This document shows positions 1 to 7,049 of a DNA stretch of 25,892 nt, piece by piece. Numbering within the stretch: the first letter of the stretch is position 1; every line of letters begins with the position of its first letter. Origin of the DNA: CAVURW01 sp963743595 (GTDB taxonomy: Bacteria > Verrucomicrobiota > Verrucomicrobiia > Methylacidiphilales > UBA1321). Below the pieces are notes generated by a model. The model made no database searches. It was not told where the DNA came from and saw nothing but the letters and a program-made list of their open reading frames with translations. The stretch lies in contig CAVURW010000060.1 in assembly GCA_963743595.1 (NCBI GenBank), positions 1 through 25,892 on the forward strand. The letters run 5' to 3'. The position numbers were made by a program, and so were the translations under genes.

Positions 1-1626
1 GGTTGGCCTTTGCTCCGACGGGAACGGCCTCCCGCGTGAACCTCAGAGCCGATTTTGAAGAGGCCCAAACGGTGAGCCATCTTTTGTTGAACGAGCGGTT
101 ACAGGAGAAGGTAAAAGGTCAAGTTCTGGTAATCGATGAAGCTCCACTTTTGGACGGAGACAGTCTGGTCAAGGTCCTGAAATTAGCGCAGCGGTTAGAG
201 TGTAAAGTCATCCTTCAAGGCGATTTAGCGCAGCAACATGCTGTCGGAGCTGTGGACGGGGTTCGGTTGCTACGTCAGGAATTGGGCTTGGGACTCGAAA
301 TGGAGCGATTGTCGGTCAATCGCCGTCAGTTGCACGAAGCCGACAAGGAAATCGCGCTTGCTTGGTCGCAAAAGAGGGTATCGGATGCTTTAGCCAAAAT
401 GAAAGAAGCGGGTGTCCTCATCGAAGGCAAGGAAATCCGAACACGAGGCGGGCTGTTGGAAAGCAAGGAAGAACATTGCGTCGGGCGACTGGCTCATGAA
501 TATACGCAAGCTCTTGCTAACGGCGACCGTGTATTGGTCGTCTCGTCGACCCATCGTGAGGGAGATTTAATTGCCGAGTCGATCCGGCGCTGTCGCGGGG
601 AAGCGGGTCAAATCGGCGAAAATGATTATCAGGTTTGCAGCCAGCGGGCTCTCGATGATGGGGCCACGCTTTCCGATGGTGCGCAATTCTTTCAAGATGC
701 TCCCAGCTGTTACCGGGTGGGGATGACCCTCAAGGTTCGCAATCAGGCAGGGCAGTCTGATTTGAAAGGGGGCGGTAAACTTCGCGTCATCAGTATAGAA
801 GAGGGCATACTAAAATTGGCTGACGTCCAGGGCCGCTTTGCGAAATCCATTGATGTTTCCAAGGAACAGATGAGTCGCTATCAGGTCTACAAATTGCGAT
901 CCCTTCCCGTGGCTATTGGGGACTTGGTCCGGCTACAAGAAAAGGTTGTCGTTGAGAGCTTCAGCGGCAGGTATCACAAAAAGCGAATCTTTGAGCGCGG
1001 TTCCATTCAAAAGCTCGTAGAAAGATTGACCGATGGAACGTTGGTTTTCGAGAGCGGCATGAAGCTTTCAGAAACCGATGGCCGGATTGCGCAGGGCTAC
1101 GTATCAACCTCTGTACCGGCTCAAGGCATGACCGCGGACCGGGTTTGGTATCTTTTCAGCGCAGGCTTTGGCCACCTGTCAAGCGATGTACATGGTAGCG
1201 ACCCGCCATCAGCAGGAATTTAAATTGTTCACTGAAGATGCGGTTGCCTTGGAGCGAGCCGCTGCCCGGTCGGGTAATCGTCTTTCGGCCCTGGAGCTGG
1301 TTCGAGGTGACGACTTCAAGTACGAAGTACCACCTGTGCCGTTCACAGAGCAACCCCACGTCAGTCCTCAACAGAGCACCGAAGACATACTCGCCAGAAA
1401 GCGCAGCATCCTGGCTCAGTTCGAACTGAAAGCATCCCGCCAAATCAACGCACCAGCCATTCCCTCGGTTTCGATTCCTCCCGCAGTTCCTAATTTCGAG
1501 AGAAAAGCTGACATTCCTGCTCCAAAACCTCGAATGAGTGTCCTCGATCAAATCGAACTGGAACCGCCTAAGATCAAATCCGAAAAAAACAAGCTGAAGC
1601 AGAAGGACAAGACGCTGGAGTTTTAG
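1..1626 (+). pseudogene. MobF-type conjugative relaxase/helicase, C-terminal part, frameshifted
   Basis: This is the C-terminal helicase part of a TrwC/TraI-like (MobF) relaxase, which nicks and unwinds plasmid or ICE DNA for conjugation. The gene enters from the left edge, so the relaxase domain and Walker A are outside the window. Visible are Walker B (VLVIDEAPLL, residues 41-50 from base 3), the helicase motif QGDLAQQH (72-79), and late in the protein the superfamily-1 signature AQGMTADRV. The first frame stops at 1223, but homology continues in another frame (QAMYMVATRHQQEFKLFTED) to the stop at 1624-1626. Deleting one T from the T4 run at 1153-1156 joins the frames as RVWYLSAQALATCQ. The last ~80 residues are a low-complexity Lys/Pro/Glu tail. 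The break is either a real inactivating frameshift or a sequencing error. Confidence 0.85.
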
Positions 1627-1686
1627 ATTTGAATATTCAGGCTCACCCCGATTGCCAAATCTCTCTTCCCAAGAAATAAGGTCTTT

Positions 1687-1713
1687 GAGGTGATGGCCTC
1701 CCCTTTCTTTTTC
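1687..1713 (+). terminator. Weak terminator-like element downstream of relaxase
   Basis: A short GAGG/CCTC stem (1687-1690 with 1697-1700) is followed by a C/T-rich tract ending in five T residues. The stem is weak. What makes it notable is that the same block (ATGGCCTCCCC, then TTTCTTTTTCAT) recurs on the minus strand at 2225-2256, downstream of the second relaxase tail, where the stem is stronger. Confidence 0.35.
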
Positions 1714-1881
1714 ATCGAACCATCTGAAAAGGACGTGGCAGCTTAGGGCTGTTCGTAATCTCCCTCCGTGGGTCAGCGTTCTGAACAAGACAGGCTCGAA
1801 GTTGCAGATTTCCAAAATCCTTGAATTCGATCTTCAGATTCGTCTTCCACTCAATCCACTTTTACTCACAAGCTGTGAAAA

Positions 1882-2203
1882 CAGTTTCAACGTCCGCTTA
1901 AATGGCTGTCAATAAGCTCAGTAATCGGCGCGGATTTTTCGATATACTTAGGTCCAGCTAATTATTAAGTCTAGATGTGCCCTGTCAGAGCTTCGAGTTT
2001 GCATAGCAGTCCTCCAGGGACGCATAGCAGTCTAGATTTCGGTACATTTTGGCAACTGACTGCTATGCGTCCCTGGAGACCTGTTATGCAACGCGGGGAA
2101 TTAAAGAGGTTCATTTTCGAACGACTCTAAGTTATACGTATGTACAGCATTTCCCGGACTACCGAATTTATGGAAAGCCATTTAAGGCAGACGTTGAAAA
2201 CTG
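1882..2203. repeat. Large degenerate palindrome between two convergent relaxase 3' ends
   Basis: No gene is credible between 1627 and 2287. Instead the stretch reads as a long imperfect inverted repeat centred near 2045. The outer arms are 1882-1910 (CAGTTTCAACGTCCGC then TTAAATGGCT) and 2173-2203, whose reverse complement is CAGTTTTCAACGTCTGCC then TTAAATGGCT. Weaker matches continue inward (TATACTTAGGTC near 1943 against TATAACTTAGAGTC on the other strand) up to the near-perfect central hairpin. About 170 bases on the left (roughly 1715-1880) have no counterpart on the right. This is what two tail-to-tail copies of the same downstream region would look like after divergence and one indel. 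Confidence 0.6.
2000..2090. repeat. 33-bp inverted repeat with 25-nt loop
   Basis: Arms 2000-2032 and 2058-2090 pair with three mismatches over 33 bp. The inner 21 bp (2012-2032 with 2058-2078) are perfect. Each arm itself contains a repeat: GCATAGCAGTC occurs at 2001-2011 and again at 2022-2032. No T-tract follows, so it does not look like an ordinary terminator. It could be a recombination or replication site or the end of a mobile element. The pairing is seen directly; the role is unknown. Confidence 0.8.
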
Positions 2204-2224
2204 AAATTGATCCTCTCTGAAAAT

Positions 2225-2256
2225 GAAAAAGAAGGGGAGGCCATTAAAGCCTCCTC
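2225..2256 (-). terminator. Rho-independent terminator (minus strand)
   Basis: On the minus strand GGAGGC (2249-2254) pairs with GCCTCC (2236-2241) around a 7-nt loop, followed by CCTTCTTTTTCATTTT. It lies directly downstream of the minus-strand relaxase tail and matches the sequence after the plus-strand relaxase at 1687-1713. Confidence 0.55.
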
Positions 2257-2287
2257 TTATCTTTTCCAAGACTTGCTCTCGTTTTTG

Positions 2288-2545
2288 TTATGACCCAGCC
2301 TCCATTTCGCGGTCACTCTTACGTTTGGTCTTCGATTTGGGTTCCTTGTTTTCCTTGTTTTCCTTGTTTTCCTTGTTTTCCGGACTGTCGATCTCGTCCA
2401 GGGCCGAGCGCCGTTGTTGAGGGAGCGGTGGCGGAACGGATTGTTGAACCGTTGCTTGCACCTCTTTTGTCGCTTCCTGATTGGGTGAGGCCTGAGATTG
2501 GGGGGGCGGCGCTAGCGTCGAACATATTGAGCTATTCAATGGCAT
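2288..2545 (-). pseudogene. Remnant of a second relaxase C-terminal tail
   Basis: The predicted 85-residue peptide is not a recognisable domain, but its second half resembles the tail of the plus-strand relaxase. RRSALDEIDSPENKEN corresponds to PRMSVLDQIELEPPKIKSEK, with the same Pro-rich lead-in and the same basic Lys/Glu end. The 3' flank and terminator are also shared with the plus copy. I therefore read it as the last ~70 codons of another MobF relaxase whose body was lost when sequence carrying the YciI gene became joined at about 2500-2545. The apparent ATG at 2545 lies inside the upstream gene, so translation, if any, would be by coupling. The relationship is inferred from short, low-complexity similarity plus flank identity. 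Confidence 0.55.
2342..2377. repeat. Four perfect 9-bp tandem repeats
   Basis: The unit TTCCTTGTT is repeated four times, followed by a partial copy. On the minus strand it encodes Asn-Lys-Glu repeats within the relaxase-tail remnant. Because the unit is 9 bp, copy-number change keeps the frame and would only alter tail length. Confidence 0.95.
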
Positions 2546-2789
2546 TCCACTCGTAGACCGTTACGAGCGATGAATTCGTGGTGTGCACAGGATCGCTCCA
2601 TGCTATTGCTTTGGCTTCGCCGAGATTTTCGGCTCGAAGAATATATGCGCCGCCTGACTTGTCGGTGAACGGCCCGGCCAGCTCCAACTTGCCCTGTTCC
2701 CGGAGGCGATTGAGAAAAGCGTAATGTTGGTCAACGACAGAGGCCTGGAAGTTGGGCGTTCTGTGGGTAAGGACGAGGTATCGGTACAT
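2532..2789 (-). CDS. YciI-like small protein
   Basis: This 85-residue protein has the YCII-domain ferredoxin-like pattern: an N-terminal strand MYRYLVLTHR, a conserved His at residue 22 (DQHYAFL), the GPFTDKSGGAYIL strand-turn, and the acidic SDP motif near residue 66. YciI-family proteins are small and often act as dehydratase- or hydrolase-like accessory enzymes. The exact reaction cannot be read from sequence. It is the third gene of a minus-strand unit (SDR, TetR, YciI), starting 6 bases after the TetR stop, which suggests co-transcription. Its last 14 bases overlap the relaxase-tail remnant, marking the likely junction between chromosomal and mobile DNA. Confidence 0.8.
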   Translation of the reverse strand: MYRYLVLTHRTPNFQASVVDQHYAFLNRLREQGKLELAGPFTDKSGGAYILRAENLGEAKAIAWSDPVHTTNSSLVTVYEWNAIE

Positions 2790-2795
2790 ATTTTT

Positions 2796-3431
2796 CTATT
2801 TTGAGGAAGGTTTGTTGCCTTCGCAGTTCTGGAGGCCACCGAAGGCCGCTGCAACGATGGCTTTGGCCTCGGCATCGCTGAGAGGAGCGTGACCGGTCAA
2901 AAGGCGAAAAATCATTGGACCATAGATGAGGTCGAGGGCGACTTCACCGTCGATTTCACCCCGAATTTCACCACGTTCGACGCCTCTCTGCCACATGACT
3001 CGCACGGCATCACGGCGCGATTTCAAGAACCGATCCCGAAACTGAGCGAAGAAGGCCGGGTCGCTCTGACCTTCGGCGATGAACTGACAAAAGATGCGTC
3101 CATGCCCGGTATAAAAGCGGATCACCGAGGTGAGCTGCTCAGTGAAGTCCTGCCGGGCCGAACCGGTGTTAGGGACTTCAACGTGGCTTTCCATCCGTGA
3201 AAGAAAGGCATCCAAAGCAACGAGGTTTTTGTTAGGCCACCATTTGTAGATGGTCGCCTTGCTCACATCTGCAACGCGGGCGATTTCATCGGCAGTCACC
3301 TCGCGCAGCGATTTCTTTTCGAGTAGCTTATTAACAGCGGACAAGATGGCCGACTGCGATATCAAGCTGCGCTGCCGCCCCCGCTGCTTTGGCTTAGGAG
3401 ACTCAATAGGATTTCCGTTCAATTGAGGCAT
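2796..3431 (-). CDS. TetR/AcrR family transcriptional regulator
   Basis: A 211-residue TetR-type repressor. After a basic N-terminal segment, the helix-turn-helix lies at about residues 24-70: TADEIARVADVSKATIYKWW followed by the helix PNKNLVALDAFL. The remaining ~140 residues are the all-helical ligand and dimer domain typical of the family. It lies 23 bases downstream of the SDR gene and 6 bases upstream of the YciI gene on the same strand, so it probably autoregulates the operon through the AAACTG/CAGTTT operator at 4336-4353. The ligand is unknown. The family call is secure; the target is inferred from position. Confidence 0.9.
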   Translation of the reverse strand: MPQLNGNPIESPKPKQRGRQRSLISQSAILSAVNKLLEKKSLREVTADEIARVADVSKATIYKWWPNKNLVALDAFLSRMESHVEVPNTGSARQDFTEQLTSVIRFYTGHGRIFCQFIAEGQSDPAFFAQFRDRFLKSRRDAVRVMWQRGVERGEIRGEIDGEVALDLIYGPMIFRLLTGHAPLSDAEAKAIVAAAFGGLQNCEGNKPSSK

Positions 3432-3454
3432 GGCTTATCTTTATTAGATCAGGC

Positions 3455-4303
3455 TCAATTTTTATAGTCGGTCGAGAATGCCACTTCTTTCCAATCGGCA
3501 AACTCTTTTTTCATGGCGTCGAACTTGGCGTTGGCCCGTTCGAAAGCAAAAGCTCCTAGGGGTAAATGTTGCGGAGGGTTTTCAGCTGTCACTGCGGTGA
3601 CAATGGCATGGGCGGCGAGCACAGGGTCACCCTGCTGGGCTCCGTTACGCTCTACTGCATAAGCCCGCGTCTTACCCGCGGTTCCTTCATAATCGGCGAA
3701 CTTTTGTTTGGTTCCAGCCAGGGAGCCGCCTAGAAAATCAGTACGGAACGGCCCTGGCTCGACGGCGGTTACGCGGATCCCGAGAGGTGCAAGCTCCAGA
3801 GCCAGCGACTCGGACAAACCTTCCACAGCAAACTTAGTCGAATTGTAAATCCCCCAGCCAGCTAATCCCACGAGACCGCCGATGGAGGACAAATTGACAA
3901 TATGGCCGCTTTTCTGTTTGCGCAGATGCGGTAATACCGCCCGAGTCACCCGCAACAAGCCGAACACATTCGTTTCATAAACCGCTCGGATTTCTTCGTC
4001 ACTGGCTTCTTCCACTGCGCCCAGAAGCCCGTGACCGGCATTGTTGACCAAAACGTCGATGCGACCAAAACGCCTAATTGCCGCTTCGACTCCAGAAGTG
4101 ACAGCGGTTTCGCTGTGAAGATCCAGAGAAATGGCAAGGAGTCGATCCGATTCGCCTGGGAAAGCGGCTGAGACCTTGTCAGGATTGCGGGAGGTGGCCA
4201 CGACAGAATCGCCGCGTTGTAAAGCAACGCGAACGAGTTCGTAGCCGAAGCCTTGGGAAGTACCGGTAATAAACCAAACGAGTTTCTTGGAGGTAGTTGT
4301 CAT
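3455..4303 (-). CDS. Classical short-chain dehydrogenase/reductase
   Basis: A 282-residue NAD(P)-dependent oxidoreductase of the classical SDR family. The cofactor motif is TGTSQGFG (13-20), NNAG is at 87-90, and the active site has Ser140 and Tyr153-xxx-Lys157 in GIYNSTKFAVEG. The segment VEPGPFRTDFLGGS follows as in other carbonyl or steroid-like SDRs. The length suits the subfamily of extended-tail classical SDRs that act on small carbonyl compounds; the substrate is unknown. It is the first gene of the SDR-TetR-YciI unit. The ATG at 4303 is preceded by AAAGG at a slightly long spacing. Expression is likely repressed by a TetR protein through the operator overlapping its promoter. Confidence 0.9.
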   Translation of the reverse strand: MTTTSKKLVWFITGTSQGFGYELVRVALQRGDSVVATSRNPDKVSAAFPGESDRLLAISLDLHSETAVTSGVEAAIRRFGRIDVLVNNAGHGLLGAVEEASDEEIRAVYETNVFGLLRVTRAVLPHLRKQKSGHIVNLSSIGGLVGLAGWGIYNSTKFAVEGLSESLALELAPLGIRVTAVEPGPFRTDFLGGSLAGTKQKFADYEGTAGKTRAYAVERNGAQQGDPVLAAHAIVTAVTAENPPQHLPLGAFAFERANAKFDAMKKEFADWKEVAFSTDYKN

Positions 4304-4327
4304 TTTAATGAACCTTTCTTTGTTGGT

Positions 4328-4358
4328 ATAATAGTAAACTGTTCGTTCAGTTTTTCAA
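4328..4358 (-). promoter_or_regulatory. SDR promoter containing a TetR-type operator
   Basis: On the minus strand TTGAAA (4353-4358) and TACTAT (4331-4336, spacer 16) or TATTAT (4328-4333, spacer 19) could form -35/-10 boxes. Between them lies the dyad AAACTGTTCGTTCAGTTT (4336-4353), with six-base arms AAACTG/CAGTTT, typical of TetR-family operators. Binding there would block RNA polymerase. Both the promoter and the repressor identity are inference. Confidence 0.55.
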
Positions 4359-4440
4359 ATACCAAACAGAAAATGTCAAATGTTTTCTTCAGACCATCCA
4401 AAGCGTGGCGGAGAATAGCGAGCTTACCATAAAAACGTGG

Positions 4441-4468
4441 TTGACTGCATGCGCCCATACAGTAAAGT
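4441..4468 (+). promoter_or_regulatory. Possible promoter of the second TetR gene
   Basis: TTGACT at 4441-4446 and TAAAGT at 4463-4468 with a 16-bp spacer lie immediately before the ATG at 4475. The short distance would give a nearly leaderless transcript, and no Shine-Dalgarno sequence is visible. The -10 match is weak. Confidence 0.35.
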
Positions 4469-4474
4469 ACGTCT

Positions 4475-5080
4475 ATGCAGTCTATTCGTCAGGAAATTAT
4501 CCCGTCCAAGCGCGACTCAATATTGGAGGTAGCCATTCCCCTGTTTGGTCGCTTTGGATTTAGAAAGACGTCTGTAGACGAAGTCGCCAGAGCAGCGAAC
4601 ATATCGAAGCAGGGGCTTTATCTTCACTTTGCAAGCAAGGAAGAGGTTTTCCTAGAGGCGATGAAGATGTATCTGAATAACGGCTTAAGACTAGTTGATC
4701 AAGCGCTCGAAAAATCAGATGAACGCCTCTCTAAACGCCTGGTTGCCGCTATGGACGCCTGGTTTGGACGCCATCTAGCAACCTTTGCGCCGACTTCATT
4801 GGACGTCATTCCCGTCGGAAATCAAATGGCCGGCCGTGAAATCGACGCGTACAAAACGGCGTTTCGCAAAAAGATGGCCACAGCAATCTCCCTCTCAGAA
4901 GAGTTCAAGGAGTCAAATAATGTTTGTTCTCCCGAGGAAATTGCGGATGTCCTGTTTCAGTTCGGTCTGACATGGAAAGAAGGTTACCCTTCTCGCGCCG
5001 AGTTCATGAAGGAAGTTTTCAAATGTGTGAAAGCAACGTGCCAAATTCGAGCTAACCTAGAAAGTGAGGTTGATTTGTGA
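4475..5080 (+). CDS. TetR family transcriptional regulator
   Basis: A 201-residue TetR-type repressor with the N-terminal HTH at about residues 24-60: FGFRKTSVDEVARAANISKQ followed by GLYLHFASKEEVF. The C-terminal region is helical and not assignable to a ligand class. Its stop overlaps the start of the next gene by four bases (GTGA), so it is translationally coupled to the reductase and probably controls it. It is transcribed divergently from the SDR gene, so either this protein or the TetR at 2796 could use the operator at 4336-4353. Confidence 0.9.
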   Translation: MQSIRQEIIPSKRDSILEVAIPLFGRFGFRKTSVDEVARAANISKQGLYLHFASKEEVFLEAMKMYLNNGLRLVDQALEKSDERLSKRLVAAMDAWFGRHLATFAPTSLDVIPVGNQMAGREIDAYKTAFRKKMATAISLSEEFKESNNVCSPEEIADVLFQFGLTWKEGYPSRAEFMKEVFKCVKATCQIRANLESEVDL

Positions 5081-6096
5081 GTGTGGTCTTGGTTACTGGA
5101 GGTACCGGCTTTGTCGGCTCGCACTGCATCGTTCAACTTCTTGCCGCTGGCCATCAAGTTCGGACAACCATCAGGGACGCAAGTCGCAAAGCTGAAGTGG
5201 CAGAAATGCTCATAAAAGAGGGCGTCACCTCGGATCTCCTTTCCTTTTTCATTGCGGATTTAGAACGGGACTCAGGTTGGGAGGCTGCTACAGCAGGCTG
5301 TGACTATGTTTTGCACGTAGCTTCACCTTTTCCTCTGGGCAACCCAAAGCACGAGAATGACCTGATCATCCCTGCCAGAGAAGGGACCTTTCGTGTTTTA
5401 AAAGCAGCCAGAAGCGCGGCAGTTAAACGAGTTGTCTTGACCTCGTCTTTTGCTGCGGTCGGCTATGGACATAAGCCCCAAGTTGGTCCCTTTAATGAAG
5501 GAAACTGGACTGACTTAAGTGGCAAAGATGTACAACCTTACATCAAGTCGAAGACGTTGGCTGAACGGGCAGCCTGGGATTTCTGCGAGGAGAAAGCGCT
5601 TGAACTTGCGGTGATTAACCCAGTTGGAGTTTTTGGTCCTGTCCTCGGGCCAAAACTATCCGCTTCCCTAGCTTTGATTCAACGGATGCTTAGCGGCGGA
5701 ATGCCAGTATGCCCCAGGATTTACTTCGGTCTTGTTGATGTTCGTGACCTTGCGGATCTTCATATACGGGCGATGACCCACCCCGCAGCGGCGGGACAAA
5801 GGTTCATCGCCGTCGCTGGCGAGTGCTTGTCTATGTATGAAGTGTCAAAGGTACTAAGAGCCAGAATGGGAAAATCCGCGCGAAGGTGCCCTCAGTTTCA
5901 AATGCCAGACTGGATACTTCGGCTCCTTGCGGTTACGAATCCGGCGGTCAAAGCGATGGTTCCGCAAATTGGAAAGATTCGTCGAGCTACTAGCGAAAAA
6001 GCACAACGTCTGCTCGATTGGAGGCCACGGCCAAATGACGAAATTATTGTCGCAACCGGAGAGAGCTTGCTTAGGTTCGGGTTAATCAAAAATTGA
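5077..6096 (+). CDS. NAD-dependent epimerase/dihydroflavonol-4-reductase-like protein
   Basis: A 339-residue extended SDR. The N-terminus carries the Rossmann motif TGGTGFVG (7-14). Ser123/Ser124 and Tyr155-xxx-Lys159 (PYIKSKTLAE) form the catalytic set, and NPVGVFGPVLGP marks the substrate lobe typical of the dihydroflavonol reductase/aldehyde reductase branch. Such enzymes reduce aldehydes or ketones, or oxidise the alcohols; the substrate here is unknown. The GTG start at 5077 overlaps the stop of the TetR gene and is the only start giving a complete nucleotide-binding motif. With the SDR across the promoter region it forms a locus with two reductases and two TetR genes, compatible with response to a reactive carbonyl or xenobiotic. 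Confidence 0.88.
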   Translation: MSVVLVTGGTGFVGSHCIVQLLAAGHQVRTTIRDASRKAEVAEMLIKEGVTSDLLSFFIADLERDSGWEAATAGCDYVLHVASPFPLGNPKHENDLIIPAREGTFRVLKAARSAAVKRVVLTSSFAAVGYGHKPQVGPFNEGNWTDLSGKDVQPYIKSKTLAERAAWDFCEEKALELAVINPVGVFGPVLGPKLSASLALIQRMLSGGMPVCPRIYFGLVDVRDLADLHIRAMTHPAAAGQRFIAVAGECLSMYEVSKVLRARMGKSARRCPQFQMPDWILRLLAVTNPAVKAMVPQIGKIRRATSEKAQRLLDWRPRPNDEIIVATGESLLRFGLIKN

Positions 6097-6211
6097 ATAA
6101 TATCGCTAGGCAGCTCCATCGGCTATATCACCGCGATCTACTGATCCGAAACAGTCGCTTTGTAACCTTGCGGTGACTTAATGGCTTGAAAACAGGAACC
6201 TTGGTCGGGTG

Positions 6212-6272
6212 TCTCTTAATCGAAAATTGCAACTAAATGGAAGAAGCGCCATCACGACATGAATTAAAAAAA
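6212..6272 (+). repeat. Left terminal inverted repeat of MITE-like element
   Basis: 61 bp, reverse-complementary to 6800-6860 with three mismatches. The inner end is an A7 run. Confidence 0.85.
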
Positions 6273-6359
6273 TTAATGCGTCAAGCTTGCCATACTGGTC
6301 AGCTCTTCGCTGTAAGAGTTCCGGAGGACAACTGTCGGCAGGTGGATCGCCTTGATTAG

Positions 6360-6635
6360 CCTCAACATCACTTACCCATATGTGGCCAGGAACCGACACC
6401 AACTCCCTCGAGCGGTCCGACACCAACACCCACACCAACTGCGGTCCCAACCCGAACACCGACCCCGAAGGCGGTGCCCACTCAGCCACCACAGTCGCCA
6501 AGTCCCACGCCCGCTCCGCAGACGCATACTCCGACCCCAATCCTCGAGGGGCGCACAATCCTCGGCAATTACGCGATAGCCCGACGCCGACACCCGATCT
6601 CACCGATCCCACCTTTGATCTGCTGGGAGTCGTAA
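6360..6635 (+). pseudogene. Pro-Thr-rich linker remnant
   Basis: One frame is open for 91 codons after a TAG at 6357 and reads as a repetitive PT linker (for example GPTPTPTPTAVPTRTPTP), then a short run of ordinary residues before TAA at 6633. There is no plausible start codon or ribosome site. Such linkers occur in secreted multidomain proteins of Verrucomicrobiota and relatives. It is probably a captured gene fragment inside the MITE-like element, not a functional gene. Confidence 0.35.
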
Positions 6636-6799
6636 ATCGAAATATCAAGATGCCCTAATTAAAACACTTCTGCCCGAGTCGCCCTGGTAAATACGCCTTT
6701 TCCTATGATGCGCCGCCACCGCTTTTGATCGATTTCGGCTCCGGAACCCTAAATCTACTCACACTCAAGAGTAACAATTTTCGTCATGTGCATTTTTTG

Positions 6800-6860
6800 T
6801 TTTTTTAATTCATGTCGTGATGGCGCTTATTCCATTTACTTGCAGTTTTCGATTAAGAGA
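6800..6860 (-). repeat. Right terminal inverted repeat of MITE-like element
   Basis: 61 bp, reverse-complementary to 6212-6272 with three mismatches. The inner end is a T7 run. Confidence 0.85.
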
Positions 6861-6985
6861 TCACGCGAACAAGGTTACTGATTTTCTCCGCAAGGCTGCT
6901 GATCGGCCTCTGAGCGTCGGCAGGCGAGCGGCCTCGCCTTGATCTTCGAACACCCGCTTTAGTCTTTCGCATAGCAAAGCACTTC

Positions 6986-7015
6986 TTGTAACAATGCGTT
7001 ACAGTTTACTGTAAC
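6986..7015. promoter_or_regulatory. Overlapping TGTAAC/GTTACA dyads upstream of sulfatase
   Basis: GTTACAGTTTACTGTAAC (6998-7015) has 8-bp arms around TT. A second half-site TGTAAC at 6987-6992 pairs with GTTACA at 6998-7003, giving three alternating half-sites about 35 bp before the sulfatase ATG. This is operator-like; the regulator is unknown. Confidence 0.5.
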
Positions 7016-7049
7016 TTCTTTAAACGCCGTACGTCTGGATCGTGTAACC

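Larger units (their letters stand above)
6212..6860. mobile_element. MITE-like element with 61-bp terminal inverted repeats
   Basis: The gene-free stretch 6097-7049 is dominated by this 649-bp element. Its ends, 6212-6272 and 6800-6860, are inverted repeats matching at 58 of 61 positions, beginning TCTCTTAATCGAAAA and including AAGCGCCATCACGACATG. No transposase is encoded inside, so it would be moved in trans. I could not see a clear target-site duplication: the flanks read GGGTG on the left and TCACG on the right, which are partly complementary instead. The interior carries a Pro-Thr-rich coding remnant. The transposon family is not recognised. Outside the element, 6097-6211 shows nothing, and 6861-7049 holds only the operator-like dyad before the sulfatase. 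Confidence 0.75.

Noticed and set aside
1156..1815. 219-codon minus-strand open frame
   Set aside because: It lies opposite the relaxase 3' end, which has clear family motifs; its composition shows no domain and it is explained as an antisense shadow.
2001..2032. CRISPR array
   Set aside because: GCATAGCAGTC occurs twice as a direct repeat within one arm of a hairpin; there is no series of repeats and spacers and no cas gene.
6178..6648. 156-codon minus-strand open frame
   Set aside because: It is antisense to the Pro-Thr-rich remnant and runs through an inverted repeat end; no protein features.
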